Shown one piece after another: positions 1 to 5,940 of a stretch of 8,233 bases of DNA (position 1 is its first letter; each line of letters begins with the position of its first letter). Under the pieces are notes generated by a model, which ran no database searches, had not been told where the DNA came from, and saw nothing but the letters and a program-made list of their open reading frames with translations. The stretch spans positions 1 to 8,233 of the forward strand of contig JAADDV010000124.1 of assembly GCA_013153795.1 (NCBI GenBank). Reading direction: 5' to 3'. Made by a program: the position numbers and the translations under genes. The DNA is from Aquificota bacterium. GTDB taxonomy: Bacteria; Aquificota; Aquificia; Aquificales; Hydrogenothermaceae.

Positions 1-311
1 CGGCTATGGAAAAGGCAATAGCAGAAACGGAAAGGAGAAGGAAACTCCAGCAGGAATACAACGAAAAACACGGCATCACGCCGAAAACGGTTTCAAAGGA
101 AGTAAAAGAGCTTATATCCCTTGAGGAGCTTGGCATTTATGAGTATGCAGAATACCTGCCGGAGGACGTTGAAACGGAAGAAGACCTGCTTAAAAAGATA
201 GAACAGCTTGAAAAACAGATGTGGCAAGCGGCGGAAAACTGGGAATTTGAAAAGGCGGCAGAGCTGAGAGACCAGATAGAGAAATTAAGAAAACTTATTG
301 GAGTGTTTTAA
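1..311 (+). CDS. uvrB: UvrABC excinuclease subunit B, C-terminal fragment (5' end outside window)
   Basis: This is the last ~103 codons of UvrB, the damage-verifying helicase-like subunit of nucleotide excision repair, which acts in the cytoplasm with UvrA and UvrC. The reading frame is open from the window edge, so the Met at position 6 is internal. The segment AIAETERRRKLQQEYNEKHG followed by ITPKT is the characteristic end of the UvrB helicase region. An acidic linker follows, and the protein ends in a UVR domain (roughly the last 40 residues, with the core NWEFEKAAELRDQI), the coiled-coil helical hairpin that contacts UvrC. The gene ends normally with TAA. The composition is odd: I count G or C at the third position in about 48 of 101 codons, using ACG, CCG, GCG, CTG and GAG, whereas neighbouring genes avoid these. 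Identification is firm despite truncation. Confidence 0.95.
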   Translation, partial: AMEKAIAETERRRKLQQEYNEKHGITPKTVSKEVKELISLEELGIYEYAEYLPEDVETEEDLLKKIEQLEKQMWQAAENWEFEKAAELRDQIEKLRKLIGVF

Positions 312-322
312 TATATTATTTT

Positions 323-357
323 TACACAGGGGATATAAGAATATTTTCCCCTGTGTA
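323..357 (+). terminator. Strong hairpin between convergent genes, probable terminator
   Basis: An 11-bp perfect stem, TACACAGGGGA (323-333) with TCCCCTGTGTA (347-357), encloses a 13-base loop. It lies 11 bases after the uvrB stop and 9 bases before the stop of the opposing Fe-S gene, so it could end both transcripts. The U-tract is poor: on + the hairpin is followed by GATTTAAATCTAATTATTTTT, on - by an A-rich stretch. A 12-base palindrome, AGATTTAAATCT (357-368), directly follows and overlaps the stop codon of the opposing gene. The structure is seen directly; its terminator role is inferred. Confidence 0.6.
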
Positions 358-366
358 GATTTAAAT

Positions 367-1674
367 CTAATTATTTTTCGTTTCAACTAAAACATAATCT
401 TCTAAAGTTTCTTCTTCGTTTTCTTCTTTTTTACCTTCCTGAACCAACCTATCTGCTAAATAATCAGCAAGATGCTGAACTTTTACTTTTTTATAATCTC
501 CATGTTTATACATACCATCTGCAAGATTAAAAACACATCCAGGGCAATCACTTAAAACATACTCTGCTTCAACACTTTCTATATCTTTTATTTTGTTTTT
601 TTGAATTTCGGTTGCCACTTCATAATTTGCAACTGAAAAATATCCTGCAAAACCACAGCACATCATAGCATTTTCTCCTTCTACATACTGAGCATTATCT
701 ACATTCTTTAAAACTGTTCTATAAACATTAGGATTTGTTTTCATTGCTGTGTAGGAATGGCAAGGGAAATGAAAGTAAACTTTTTCACCTTTGCCTCTAA
801 AAGTAAAAAATCCCTGTTCTTCTAAAATTTCTGCAAAATCTTTTACAGGATATCCATACTCTTCTTTTAAAGCTCCCCCACATGTTGGACAAGCAACAAC
901 TATAGCATCAAATTCATATTTTGATATTTCTTCTTTATTATGTTTCATAAGCTTTTCAAAAAGTTCTACTTCTCCACCATAAAGTTGCGGAGCTCCACAA
1001 CATCTAATATTTTCAGGAACTATAACCTCATATCCTGCTTCATTCATAAGCTTAATAACATTTTCCCCTGTTTTTCCATAAAAAGCATCTATCATACAAC
1101 CAGTAAAAAATAAGAGTTTTCCTTTTGAACCTTTTTTTGGTTTTGAAATTTTTCCTCTTAAAGCAAAAGGTTTTGCTGTGGGCTTAGGCATAAGTTTTGT
1201 AAACTTAGGAATACCTGTATTTAAAAAAACAGCATTATATTCAGGAACTTCTTTTCTAAAGAGTTTTCCATACATACTCATTAAGGAAGGAGCAAACTTC
1301 ATGGCTGTTTTTGTTACTGCATTTCCCATCATTGCAAGACCATTATAAACAGCATCTTTAACAATGTCTTTATTTCCTAGTGTTTCTTTTACTTGATGTC
1401 TTGCTCTAAACATTATTTCTTTATATTCAACTTCGTTTGGACAAATCCACTCACATCTTCTACACATAGCACATTCATTCCATTGTCTTGCAATATCTTC
1501 TGTAAGAGGCATTATTCCATCTACTACAGCTTCAGCCAAAGCAAGTCTTCCTCTAGGAGAAGACCTTTCTTCTTTTACTACACTGTATGTAGGACAAACA
1601 GAACGGCAGGCGGAGCATTTAACACACTGATGGGCAAGTTCAACAGAAAGCTGAACATCTATTTTATCTGCCAT
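367..1674 (-). CDS. Fe-S oxidoreductase with two ferredoxin motifs and two CCG domains (GlcF/HdrD/LutA-like)
   Basis: This 435-residue protein is a soluble electron-transfer subunit of the type found in glycolate or lactate dehydrogenases and heterodisulfide reductases. Two [4Fe-4S] motifs lie at the N terminus: C17, C20, C23, C27-Pro and C68, C71, C74, C78-Pro. Two cysteine-rich CCG domains follow: C193, C225-C226-G, C262-PT-C265 and C305, C339-C340-G, C377-PG-C380. All expected cysteines are present, so it looks functional. There is no signal peptide or membrane segment. A charged, Glu-rich tail (about 413-426) is variable in such families. Its start (ATGGCAGATAA) overlaps the stop of the winged-helix gene by 11 bases, and GGAGGAGATA gives a strong ribosome binding site, so the two are translationally coupled. 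No FAD-binding GlcD-like or HdrA partner is in the window, so the substrate cannot be named. Family is confident; specific role is open. Confidence 0.85.
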   Translation of the reverse strand: MADKIDVQLSVELAHQCVKCSACRSVCPTYSVVKEERSSPRGRLALAEAVVDGIMPLTEDIARQWNECAMCRRCEWICPNEVEYKEIMFRARHQVKETLGNKDIVKDAVYNGLAMMGNAVTKTAMKFAPSLMSMYGKLFRKEVPEYNAVFLNTGIPKFTKLMPKPTAKPFALRGKISKPKKGSKGKLLFFTGCMIDAFYGKTGENVIKLMNEAGYEVIVPENIRCCGAPQLYGGEVELFEKLMKHNKEEISKYEFDAIVVACPTCGGALKEEYGYPVKDFAEILEEQGFFTFRGKGEKVYFHFPCHSYTAMKTNPNVYRTVLKNVDNAQYVEGENAMMCCGFAGYFSVANYEVATEIQKNKIKDIESVEAEYVLSDCPGCVFNLADGMYKHGDYKKVKVQHLADYLADRLVQEGKKEENEEETLEDYVLVETKNN

Positions 1675-1867
1675 TATCTCCTCCTTTTTCTACATAAAGA
1701 ACCTTATTAAAGCATCTATCTAGTTTTATTTTGTTTTCTAGAGAAAGTTCATTTAGTATTTTCTGGACAGTATTTCTATCTATATTCAGGTTATTAGATA
1801 TTTCCCCTGTTTTGACAGGTAAATTTTTTTCTTTTAAAAAGGAAAAAATTTTTTCTTTTAAATCCAT
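1664..1867 (-). CDS. Small winged helix-turn-helix protein, putative transcriptional regulator
   Basis: This 67-residue protein has the pattern of a compact winged helix: helix 1 at residues 2-13 (DLKEKIFSFLKE), a helix-turn-helix with TGEISNNL (20-27) and a recognition helix around DRNTVQKILNEL (30-41), then a two-strand wing (46-60, ending KVLYVE). Nothing else is attached, so any effector sensing would depend on the wing, the single Cys52 or a partner. I chose the Met at 1867 because AAAAGGGGTTTAT gives a ribosome binding site five bases upstream. An in-frame ATG at 1900 has no such site and would add 11 residues to a fold that is already complete. It is the first gene of a two-gene unit with the Fe-S oxidoreductase and probably controls that unit and perhaps the divergent gene. 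DNA binding is inferred from the fold pattern, not from a recognised family. Confidence 0.7.
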   Translation of the reverse strand: MDLKEKIFSFLKEKNLPVKTGEISNNLNIDRNTVQKILNELSLENKIKLDRCFNKVLYVEKGGDNGR

Positions 1868-1913
1868 ATAAACCCCTTTTACTGGAAAAATATAGAACAT
1901 TCACTATGAAAAC

Positions 1914-1919
1914 ATTATA
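1914..1919 (-). promoter_or_regulatory. Candidate -10 box for the winged-helix/Fe-S operon
   Basis: TATAAT on the - strand lies about 47 bases before the chosen start at 1867. No hexamer resembling TTGACA sits 16-18 bases upstream, so the promoter may need an activator or be weak. Confidence 0.4.
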
Positions 1920-1947
1920 ATGCATATCATATATAAAGATATTGTTA

Positions 1948-1976
1948 TTGTTGTTAATTTTTATTAGATTTATAAT
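1948..1976 (+). promoter_or_regulatory. Sigma-70-type promoter for the 103-residue gene
   Basis: TTGTTG (1948-1953), a 17-base spacer and a perfect TATAAT (1971-1976) give a good housekeeping promoter. Transcription would begin near 1983, about 23 bases before the ATG at 2006. Confidence 0.6.
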
Positions 1977-2005
1977 GTTTTGGGGATATAAAAAGAGGTG
2001 AATTA

Positions 2006-2317
2006 ATGAAAAAACTTATATCTTTTCTTAAAGATTTTTCCTCTGAAAAAGGTTTTGACTTTTTTATTTATGAAGATAAAAAAGAAGTATGGATAACTGG
2101 AAATAATCATGGAATAAAATTTGACCTTCTTGTAAGACCTATAAAAAACAGATATATAAAAATCATATATGAAACTCCTTCTGAAAGAATTCCTGTTCTC
2201 TTTGATAATGAAGAGAAAGCTATAAAAAGAATAGAAAAATTCTTTATAAAGAAAGAAAAAGCAGAAATTCCTGAAGCTTACAGTATAATAGAAGAAAAGT
2301 TAAATGTAGAAATGTAA
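2006..2317 (+). CDS. Uncharacterised 103-residue protein, divergent from the winged-helix/Fe-S operon
   Basis: I do not recognise this protein. It is a small soluble, Lys/Glu-rich sequence without signal peptide, membrane span or cysteine. Predicted order by eye is an N-terminal helix (1-15), several beta strands (FFIYE, EVWITG, IKFDLLVR, YIKIIYE at about 19-56) and C-terminal helices from about residue 69, one of them KAIKRIEKFFIKK. This suggests a compact alpha/beta domain, possibly a binding or adaptor module. The gene has a clear GAGGTG ribosome binding site five bases before the ATG and its own good promoter, which supports it being real. It is divergent from the winged-helix gene across a symmetric regulatory region, suggesting shared control. 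Its TAA stop directly abuts the stop of the opposing membrane-protein gene. Confidence 0.75.
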   Translation: MKKLISFLKDFSSEKGFDFFIYEDKKEVWITGNNHGIKFDLLVRPIKNRYIKIIYETPSERIPVLFDNEEKAIKRIEKFFIKKEKAEIPEAYSIIEEKLNVEM

Positions 2318-2680
2318 TTATTCTTGAGGAGTTGCTTTTCCAAGGAAAAACATCTCTCCTGCTGCTGTTAAAATGACATAACCCCAAACAAAATTACTCA
2401 TGTAAAGTTTGTTTTCAATTGTTAGGAAAAGTAAAAACAACAGAAGAAAAAAAGAATATATTATGTATGGTAACATTTCAGAAGGTTTTTCTGTTAGTTT
2501 GTCTATGCTATATTCTCCTTTTTTCATTAAATACAGAATATACAAAGAAGTAATAACTCCTATAGCTAAAGATATATAAAAAACTGTATCATTTTGTAAA
2601 TTCGGATATATACTCATAATAAGGGCTGTCCATAAAGGTAAATCCTGCAAAAGCTCAGAAAGAAAGATTTTATTATCCAT
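2318..2680 (-). CDS. Small integral membrane protein, last gene of the MFS operon
   Basis: This 120-residue protein is not a recognised family member. Hydrophobic stretches at about 33-52 (VFYISLAIGVITSLYILYLM), 70-88 (very Leu/Phe-rich) and 96-114 suggest three membrane helices. The N-terminal 13-25 stretch is semi-hydrophobic and could be a fourth. A charged loop (53-68, KKGEYSIDKLTEKPSE) separates the first two spans. It starts 14 bases after the transporter stop, behind a GGAGA ribosome binding site, so it is almost certainly co-transcribed. A role as a small partner of the transporter, or an unrelated membrane function, are both possible. The stop codon abuts the stop of the convergent gene (TAATTA) with no space for a terminator between them. 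Confidence 0.75.
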   Translation of the reverse strand: MDNKIFLSELLQDLPLWTALIMSIYPNLQNDTVFYISLAIGVITSLYILYLMKKGEYSIDKLTEKPSEMLPYIIYSFFLLLFLLFLTIENKLYMSNFVWGYVILTAAGEMFFLGKATPQE

Positions 2681-2694
2681 TCTATCTCCGTTAA

Positions 2695-3975
2695 TTATTT
2701 TAGAGGTTCTTTAGCTGTTTCTTTTAGTGTAAGTCCAACTATAAAAGCAACGAAAGCAGCGGCCATGAGATAAAAAGCAGGAGCATTTATATTTCCTGTT
2801 AGTTTTATTAAATAGGTAGCTATTAAAGGTGCTGTTCCTCCAAAAATAGCAAATGGAAGGTTATATCCAATAGAATAACCACTGTTTCTTACTTTTGTAG
2901 GAAATATCTCAACAAGCGTTGTAGGAAGAATAGCCATAAAACCTGCAACAATAACAGCAAATATAATCTGTGCTGTTAAAGCTGATTGAAAATCTCCTTT
3001 AGAAAGATATTCAAAAAGAGGATAAGCAGCTAAAACTGTAAAACCTGTAGAAAAGAGAATAAGCGGTTTTCTTCCTATTTTGTCAGATAGCCATCCAAAG
3101 AAAGGAATTAAAACAGCTAAAACAAGCATACTAATAGTGTTTATAGTAAGAGCTTCAGCTTTTGGAAAATTCACAAAAACACTTAAATGATTTGCTATAT
3201 ACACAAAAATAGTGTAAAAACCTACAGCCTGAAATGTGCTTAAGAAAAATGTTTTTATAAATTCTTTTTTGTAAAATTTAAAAAGGTCTTTTATAGGATG
3301 TTTATCTATAAGCTCTTCATATTCAAGCTCTAAAAATTTAGGTGTTTCATCTATATTTTTTCTCACATAATAACCAACAAGACCAAGAAGAATTCCAGTA
3401 AAGAAAAGAATTCTCCATCCCCAGCTGTATAAAGCTTCTTCTGGTAAGATTTTAGTAATAAAAGCTCCAGAAGCAGACCCCAAAAGAATTCCAGCTACAG
3501 CCCCAAGTATCGCAACACTTCCAAAAAGTCCTCTTTTTCCTTCTGGTGCATGCTCTACAATAAAAGAAACAGATGTTGTATATTCTCCCCCAACAGAAAG
3601 TCCTTGAATAAGCTTAAGTAAAACCAGTAAGACAGGTGCTAAAATACCTATTTGAGCATAAGTAGGCAAAAGCCCAATAGCTGTTGTAGAAACAGCCATC
3701 ATTATAATAGAAATTGTTAAAGCTTTTTTTCTTCCAAATCTATCTCCTATATAGCCAAATAAAATCGCCCCAATAGGTCTCATTAAAAATCCAACAGCAA
3801 AAACAGCAAAGGACTTTATGAGAGAAACCATAGGGTCAGAAGAAGGAAAGAAAAGCTCTCCTAAAATAGAAGCAAGAAATCCATAAACAACAAAATCATA
3901 CCACTCTAAAACATTACCAATCATTCCAGCAAAAAGGGTTTTTGAATGGCTATTTAAGGCTTTAACTGTTCCCAT
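2695..3975 (-). CDS. MFS transporter, metabolite:H+ symporter (MHS) family
   Basis: This 426-residue, 12-helix inner-membrane transporter has the signatures of the MHS branch of the major facilitator superfamily (KgtP, ProP, ShiA, citrate carriers). These are GNVLEWYDFVVYGFLA in helix 1 (20-35), RPIGAILFGYIGDRFGRKKA across helix 2 and loop 2-3 (66-85), and KLIQGLSVGGEYT in helix 4 (121-132), followed by EHAPEGKRG (141-149). The second half repeats the loop motif as GWLSDKIGRKP (294-303). Length is normal for the family. Known members import small organic acids or osmolytes (alpha-ketoglutarate, proline/betaine, shikimate, citrate) with protons; the substrate here cannot be read from sequence. 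The start overlaps the upstream small gene by 14 bases, and AGGAAG nine bases before the ATG is the likely ribosome binding site. Confidence 0.9.
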   Translation of the reverse strand: MGTVKALNSHSKTLFAGMIGNVLEWYDFVVYGFLASILGELFFPSSDPMVSLIKSFAVFAVGFLMRPIGAILFGYIGDRFGRKKALTISIIMMAVSTTAIGLLPTYAQIGILAPVLLVLLKLIQGLSVGGEYTTSVSFIVEHAPEGKRGLFGSVAILGAVAGILLGSASGAFITKILPEEALYSWGWRILFFTGILLGLVGYYVRKNIDETPKFLELEYEELIDKHPIKDLFKFYKKEFIKTFFLSTFQAVGFYTIFVYIANHLSVFVNFPKAEALTINTISMLVLAVLIPFFGWLSDKIGRKPLILFSTGFTVLAAYPLFEYLSKGDFQSALTAQIIFAVIVAGFMAILPTTLVEIFPTKVRNSGYSIGYNLPFAIFGGTAPLIATYLIKLTGNINAPAFYLMAAAFVAFIVGLTLKETAKEPLK

Positions 3976-4174
3976 CTTTATTTTCTTCCTTAAAATCTTC
4001 CTCAGAAAGTAATAAATTTTCTAAAATCAAGTCAGGAACAAGCTCATCATCTTCGAAATTTTCTAGAGTTTCAAGATATATCTCAGCAACAAACTTGTTT
4101 GGATATTTTTCTTTTAGATATTGTTTTAGTTGACCTACAGTTATAGTTTTATTTTTTTTACTTAGGTCAGACAT
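3962..4174 (-). CDS. Small acidic protein of unknown function in the MFS operon
   Basis: This 70-residue protein is not recognised. It has a basic start (SKKNK), a helical region around VGQLKQYLKEKYPNK (13-27) and a strongly acidic second half with EDDELVPDLI and SEEDFKEENKD. It has no cysteine, signal peptide or membrane span, so it is probably cytoplasmic. Its ATG overlaps the stop of the preceding gene (TAATG) and its own end overlaps the transporter start by 14 bases. Such tight coupling on both sides is the main evidence that it is a real gene. It could be a small regulator or adaptor of the neighbouring membrane proteins, but that is inference from position only. Confidence 0.65.
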   Translation of the reverse strand: MSDLSKKNKTITVGQLKQYLKEKYPNKFVAEIYLETLENFEDDELVPDLILENLLLSEEDFKEENKDGNS

Positions 4175-4458
4175 TATCCTATTCTGCCTTTAAGATTTTT
4201 TATCATTTTCTCACTTGCTACTTTATATCTAATATCCCTTTTTGCAAGTTTTTCCATTTCTGACCTTATATATTTTTCTGCTTCATCTGTTGCCATTTTA
4301 TATCCAAGGACATAAGCTGTTAGGGCAAGAATTGCAAAGCCTGTAAACTCAACAATTTTTGATGCGATATCGTTAGGTATAAAAAGCCCACCTATAGCAA
4401 GAATAATTCCTAATCCAAGAAATATTTTCCAATATTTTAAAAGAATATCTGCTAACAT
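4174..4458 (-). CDS. Small two-span membrane protein, first gene of the MFS operon
   Basis: This 94-residue protein has two likely membrane helices, at about 10-28 (WKIFLGLGIILAIGGLFI) and 34-53 (KIVEFTGFAILALTAYVLGY), joined by a short polar turn. A charged, probably helical tail of about 40 residues (57-94) follows and ends Lys/Arg-rich. The basic tail and short N terminus suggest both ends face the cytoplasm. I do not recognise the family. The ribosome binding site AGGAG lies five bases before the ATG, and the gene sits directly behind a good promoter. Its stop overlaps the next start as TAATG. It could serve as an accessory membrane subunit, but nothing in the sequence fixes its function. 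Confidence 0.7.
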   Translation of the reverse strand: MLADILLKYWKIFLGLGIILAIGGLFIPNDIASKIVEFTGFAILALTAYVLGYKMATDEAEKYIRSEMEKLAKRDIRYKVASEKMIKNLKGRIG

Positions 4459-4497
4459 TTCTTCTCCTGAAAAGATTATTTGATATAAGAAATATAT

Positions 4498-4525
4498 ATT
4501 ATCATTAAAATAAACACCTTATCAA
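4498..4525 (-). promoter_or_regulatory. Sigma-70-type promoter for the MFS operon
   Basis: On the - strand TTGATA (4525-4520), a 16-base spacer and GATAAT (4503-4498) form a near-consensus promoter about 40 bases before the ATG at 4458. An AT-rich inverted repeat, ATTATT-T-AATAAT (4531-4543), lies just upstream of the -35 box and could be a binding site, but the low complexity makes this weak. Confidence 0.6.
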
Positions 4526-4608
4526 AAGTTATTATTTAATAATTTTTCACACTTTTTTTTCTTTAAAAGCTTAATTTTTATAGCCCTACTTATTGATATT
4601 GTTTCGTT

Positions 4609-4614
4609 TATAAT
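4609..4614 (+). promoter_or_regulatory. Candidate -10 box for the S41 protease gene
   Basis: TATAAT lies 32 bases before the ATG at 4647. A TTGATA at 4593-4598 is only 10 bases upstream, too close for a standard -35, and no better hexamer is seen. AAGGAGAGGG at 4632-4640 is a strong ribosome binding site for the start at 4647. Confidence 0.4.
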
Positions 4615-4646
4615 AAAAAAGCAAAAATAATAAGGAGAGGGTTTAA

Positions 4647-5891
4647 ATGAAAAGTAAAATAGCTATTGTTTTAGGTGTCCTTATAATCTTTATAGCTGGA
4701 ATGAATTTTGGTCTTAATGCCAAAACTCAAAAAACTGCTACAAAAGTTGATGACTATGAGCTTTTAGGTCTTTACACTCAAGTATTTAAAATAGTAAAAG
4801 ACCATTATGTAGAACCTGTTGAATCAAAAAAGCTTATATATGGGTCTTTAAGAGGAATGCTTTCTTCACTAGACCCATATTCTACATTTTTTACTCCTGA
4901 CGAGTTTAAAGAATTTACTACAGAAACTCATGGGGAGTTTGGAGGTTTAGGTATAGAAATAACTATGGAAAATCATAAACTCATCATTGTAGCTCCGATA
5001 GAAGATACTCCCGCATGGAAAGCTGGATTAAAGCCAGGAGACATTATTATTGAAATAAATGGTGAACCAACAGATAAAATGACCTTGATGGAAGCTGTTA
5101 AAAAAATGAGAGGAAAACCTGGAACAAAAATTACTCTTACTATATGGAGAAAAGGAGAAGAAAAACCATTTAAAGTTACAATCACTAGAGCTATAATAAA
5201 AATTCGCAGTGTCAAATACAAAGAGCTTGAAGGCGGAAAAATAGGCTATATAAGAATTACTCAGTTTCAAGATAAAACAGATGAACAATTAAGAGGTGTT
5301 TTAGAAAAATTTAAAGATAAGGAAGGTATTATTATAGATTTAAGAAACAATCCAGGAGGCTTATTAACTACAGCAGTAAATATTGCAGATATGCTTCTTC
5401 CAAAGGGAGACCTTATTGTTTACACAAAAGGTAGAGATGAAAAAAATAATGAAGAATTTTATTCAACAAATGACCCTATATTCCCTACTGATATTCCTAT
5501 AGTTGTTATAGTGAATAAAGGTTCAGCTAGTGCTTCAGAAATTTTAACAGGAGCTTTAAGAGACAATAATAGAGCTTTAGCTGTTGGAGATACAACTTTT
5601 GGAAAAGCTTCTGTTCAAACACTTATTCCACTTCCAGATGGCTCAGGATTAAAATTAACAACAGCTCATTATTACACCCCTAGCGGAAAACTTATTATGA
5701 ATAAAGGAATTACTCCTGATATTATTGTCCACATGACAGAAGAAGAGGAATTAGAGAGAATAAAAGCAGAAAGAGAAGCAAAGATAAAAGGAGAAAAAGC
5801 TGTAAAAATAAAAGACCCTCAACTTGATGCAGCTTTAAATGCTATTAAAATATTAAATTTTGCTAGAAAAGAAAAAGAAAAAGCTAATTAG
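4647..5891 (+). CDS. ctpA: S41 family carboxyl-terminal processing protease (CtpA/CtpB type)
   Basis: This 414-residue envelope protease cleaves near the C termini of exported proteins. A single hydrophobic helix (about 4-20) following MKSK acts as a signal anchor or signal peptide. A helical N-terminal region (38-100) with the motif SSLDPYSTFF is typical of the family. A PDZ domain follows (about 100-182, with GLGIEITMENHKL and AGLKPGDIIIEINGE), then the S41 core with GIIIDLRNNPGG (227-238), GSASASEI (292-299) and GDTTFGKASVQ (314-324). By the conserved spacing, the catalytic residues are Ser295, Lys320 and Gln324. This matches Bacillus CtpB (Ser, Lys 25 further on, Gln four after that). A charged helical tail ends the protein. 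Length is normal and the gene appears intact. It seems to be transcribed alone, with a terminator immediately downstream. Confidence 0.95.
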   Translation: MKSKIAIVLGVLIIFIAGMNFGLNAKTQKTATKVDDYELLGLYTQVFKIVKDHYVEPVESKKLIYGSLRGMLSSLDPYSTFFTPDEFKEFTTETHGEFGGLGIEITMENHKLIIVAPIEDTPAWKAGLKPGDIIIEINGEPTDKMTLMEAVKKMRGKPGTKITLTIWRKGEEKPFKVTITRAIIKIRSVKYKELEGGKIGYIRITQFQDKTDEQLRGVLEKFKDKEGIIIDLRNNPGGLLTTAVNIADMLLPKGDLIVYTKGRDEKNNEEFYSTNDPIFPTDIPIVVIVNKGSASASEILTGALRDNNRALAVGDTTFGKASVQTLIPLPDGSGLKLTTAHYYTPSGKLIMNKGITPDIIVHMTEEEELERIKAEREAKIKGEKAVKIKDPQLDAALNAIKILNFARKEKEKAN

Positions 5892-5895
5892 TGAG

Positions 5896-5927
5896 AAAGC
5901 CTTGGCTTAAAACAGCCAAGGCTTTTT
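5896..5927 (+). terminator. Rho-independent terminator of the S41 protease gene
   Basis: AAAGCCTTGGCT (5896-5907) pairs perfectly with AGCCAAGGCTTT (5914-5925) around a six-base loop and runs into TTTTT. It starts four bases after the protease stop and ends 13 bases before the tsaD start codon. Confidence 0.92.
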
Positions 5928-5940
5928 AGAGTAAAAAATC

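Larger units (their letters stand above)
1909..1981. promoter_or_regulatory. 12-base perfect inverted repeat spanning the divergent promoters, candidate operator
   Basis: AAAACATTATAA (1909-1920) and TTATAATGTTTT (1970-1981) are exact reverse complements separated by 49 bases. Each arm contains a TATAAT -10 hexamer oriented toward its own gene. The arrangement is therefore two mirror-image promoters with identical sequence just downstream of the -10 boxes. This could be a paired operator for the winged-helix protein encoded next to it. It could also be simple convergence of two AT-rich promoters. Confidence 0.5.

Noticed and set aside
791..982. Open frame of 63 codons on +
   Set aside because: It lies antisense inside the Fe-S oxidoreductase, whose cysteine motifs prove the - strand frame; no ribosome binding site or recognisable protein.
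1393..1710. Open frame of 105 codons on +
   Set aside because: Antisense to the ferredoxin motifs of the Fe-S gene and to the end of the winged-helix gene; the translation is Ser/Tyr/Phe-rich and shadow-like.
1868..1900. Upstream in-frame ATG (1900) extending the winged-helix protein by 11 residues
   Set aside because: No ribosome binding site precedes it, whereas AAAAGGGG lies at proper spacing before the Met at 1867.
4973..5288. Two overlapping open frames on - (4973-5221 and 5028-5288)
   Set aside because: Both are antisense to the PDZ domain of the S41 protease, which is clearly coding on +.
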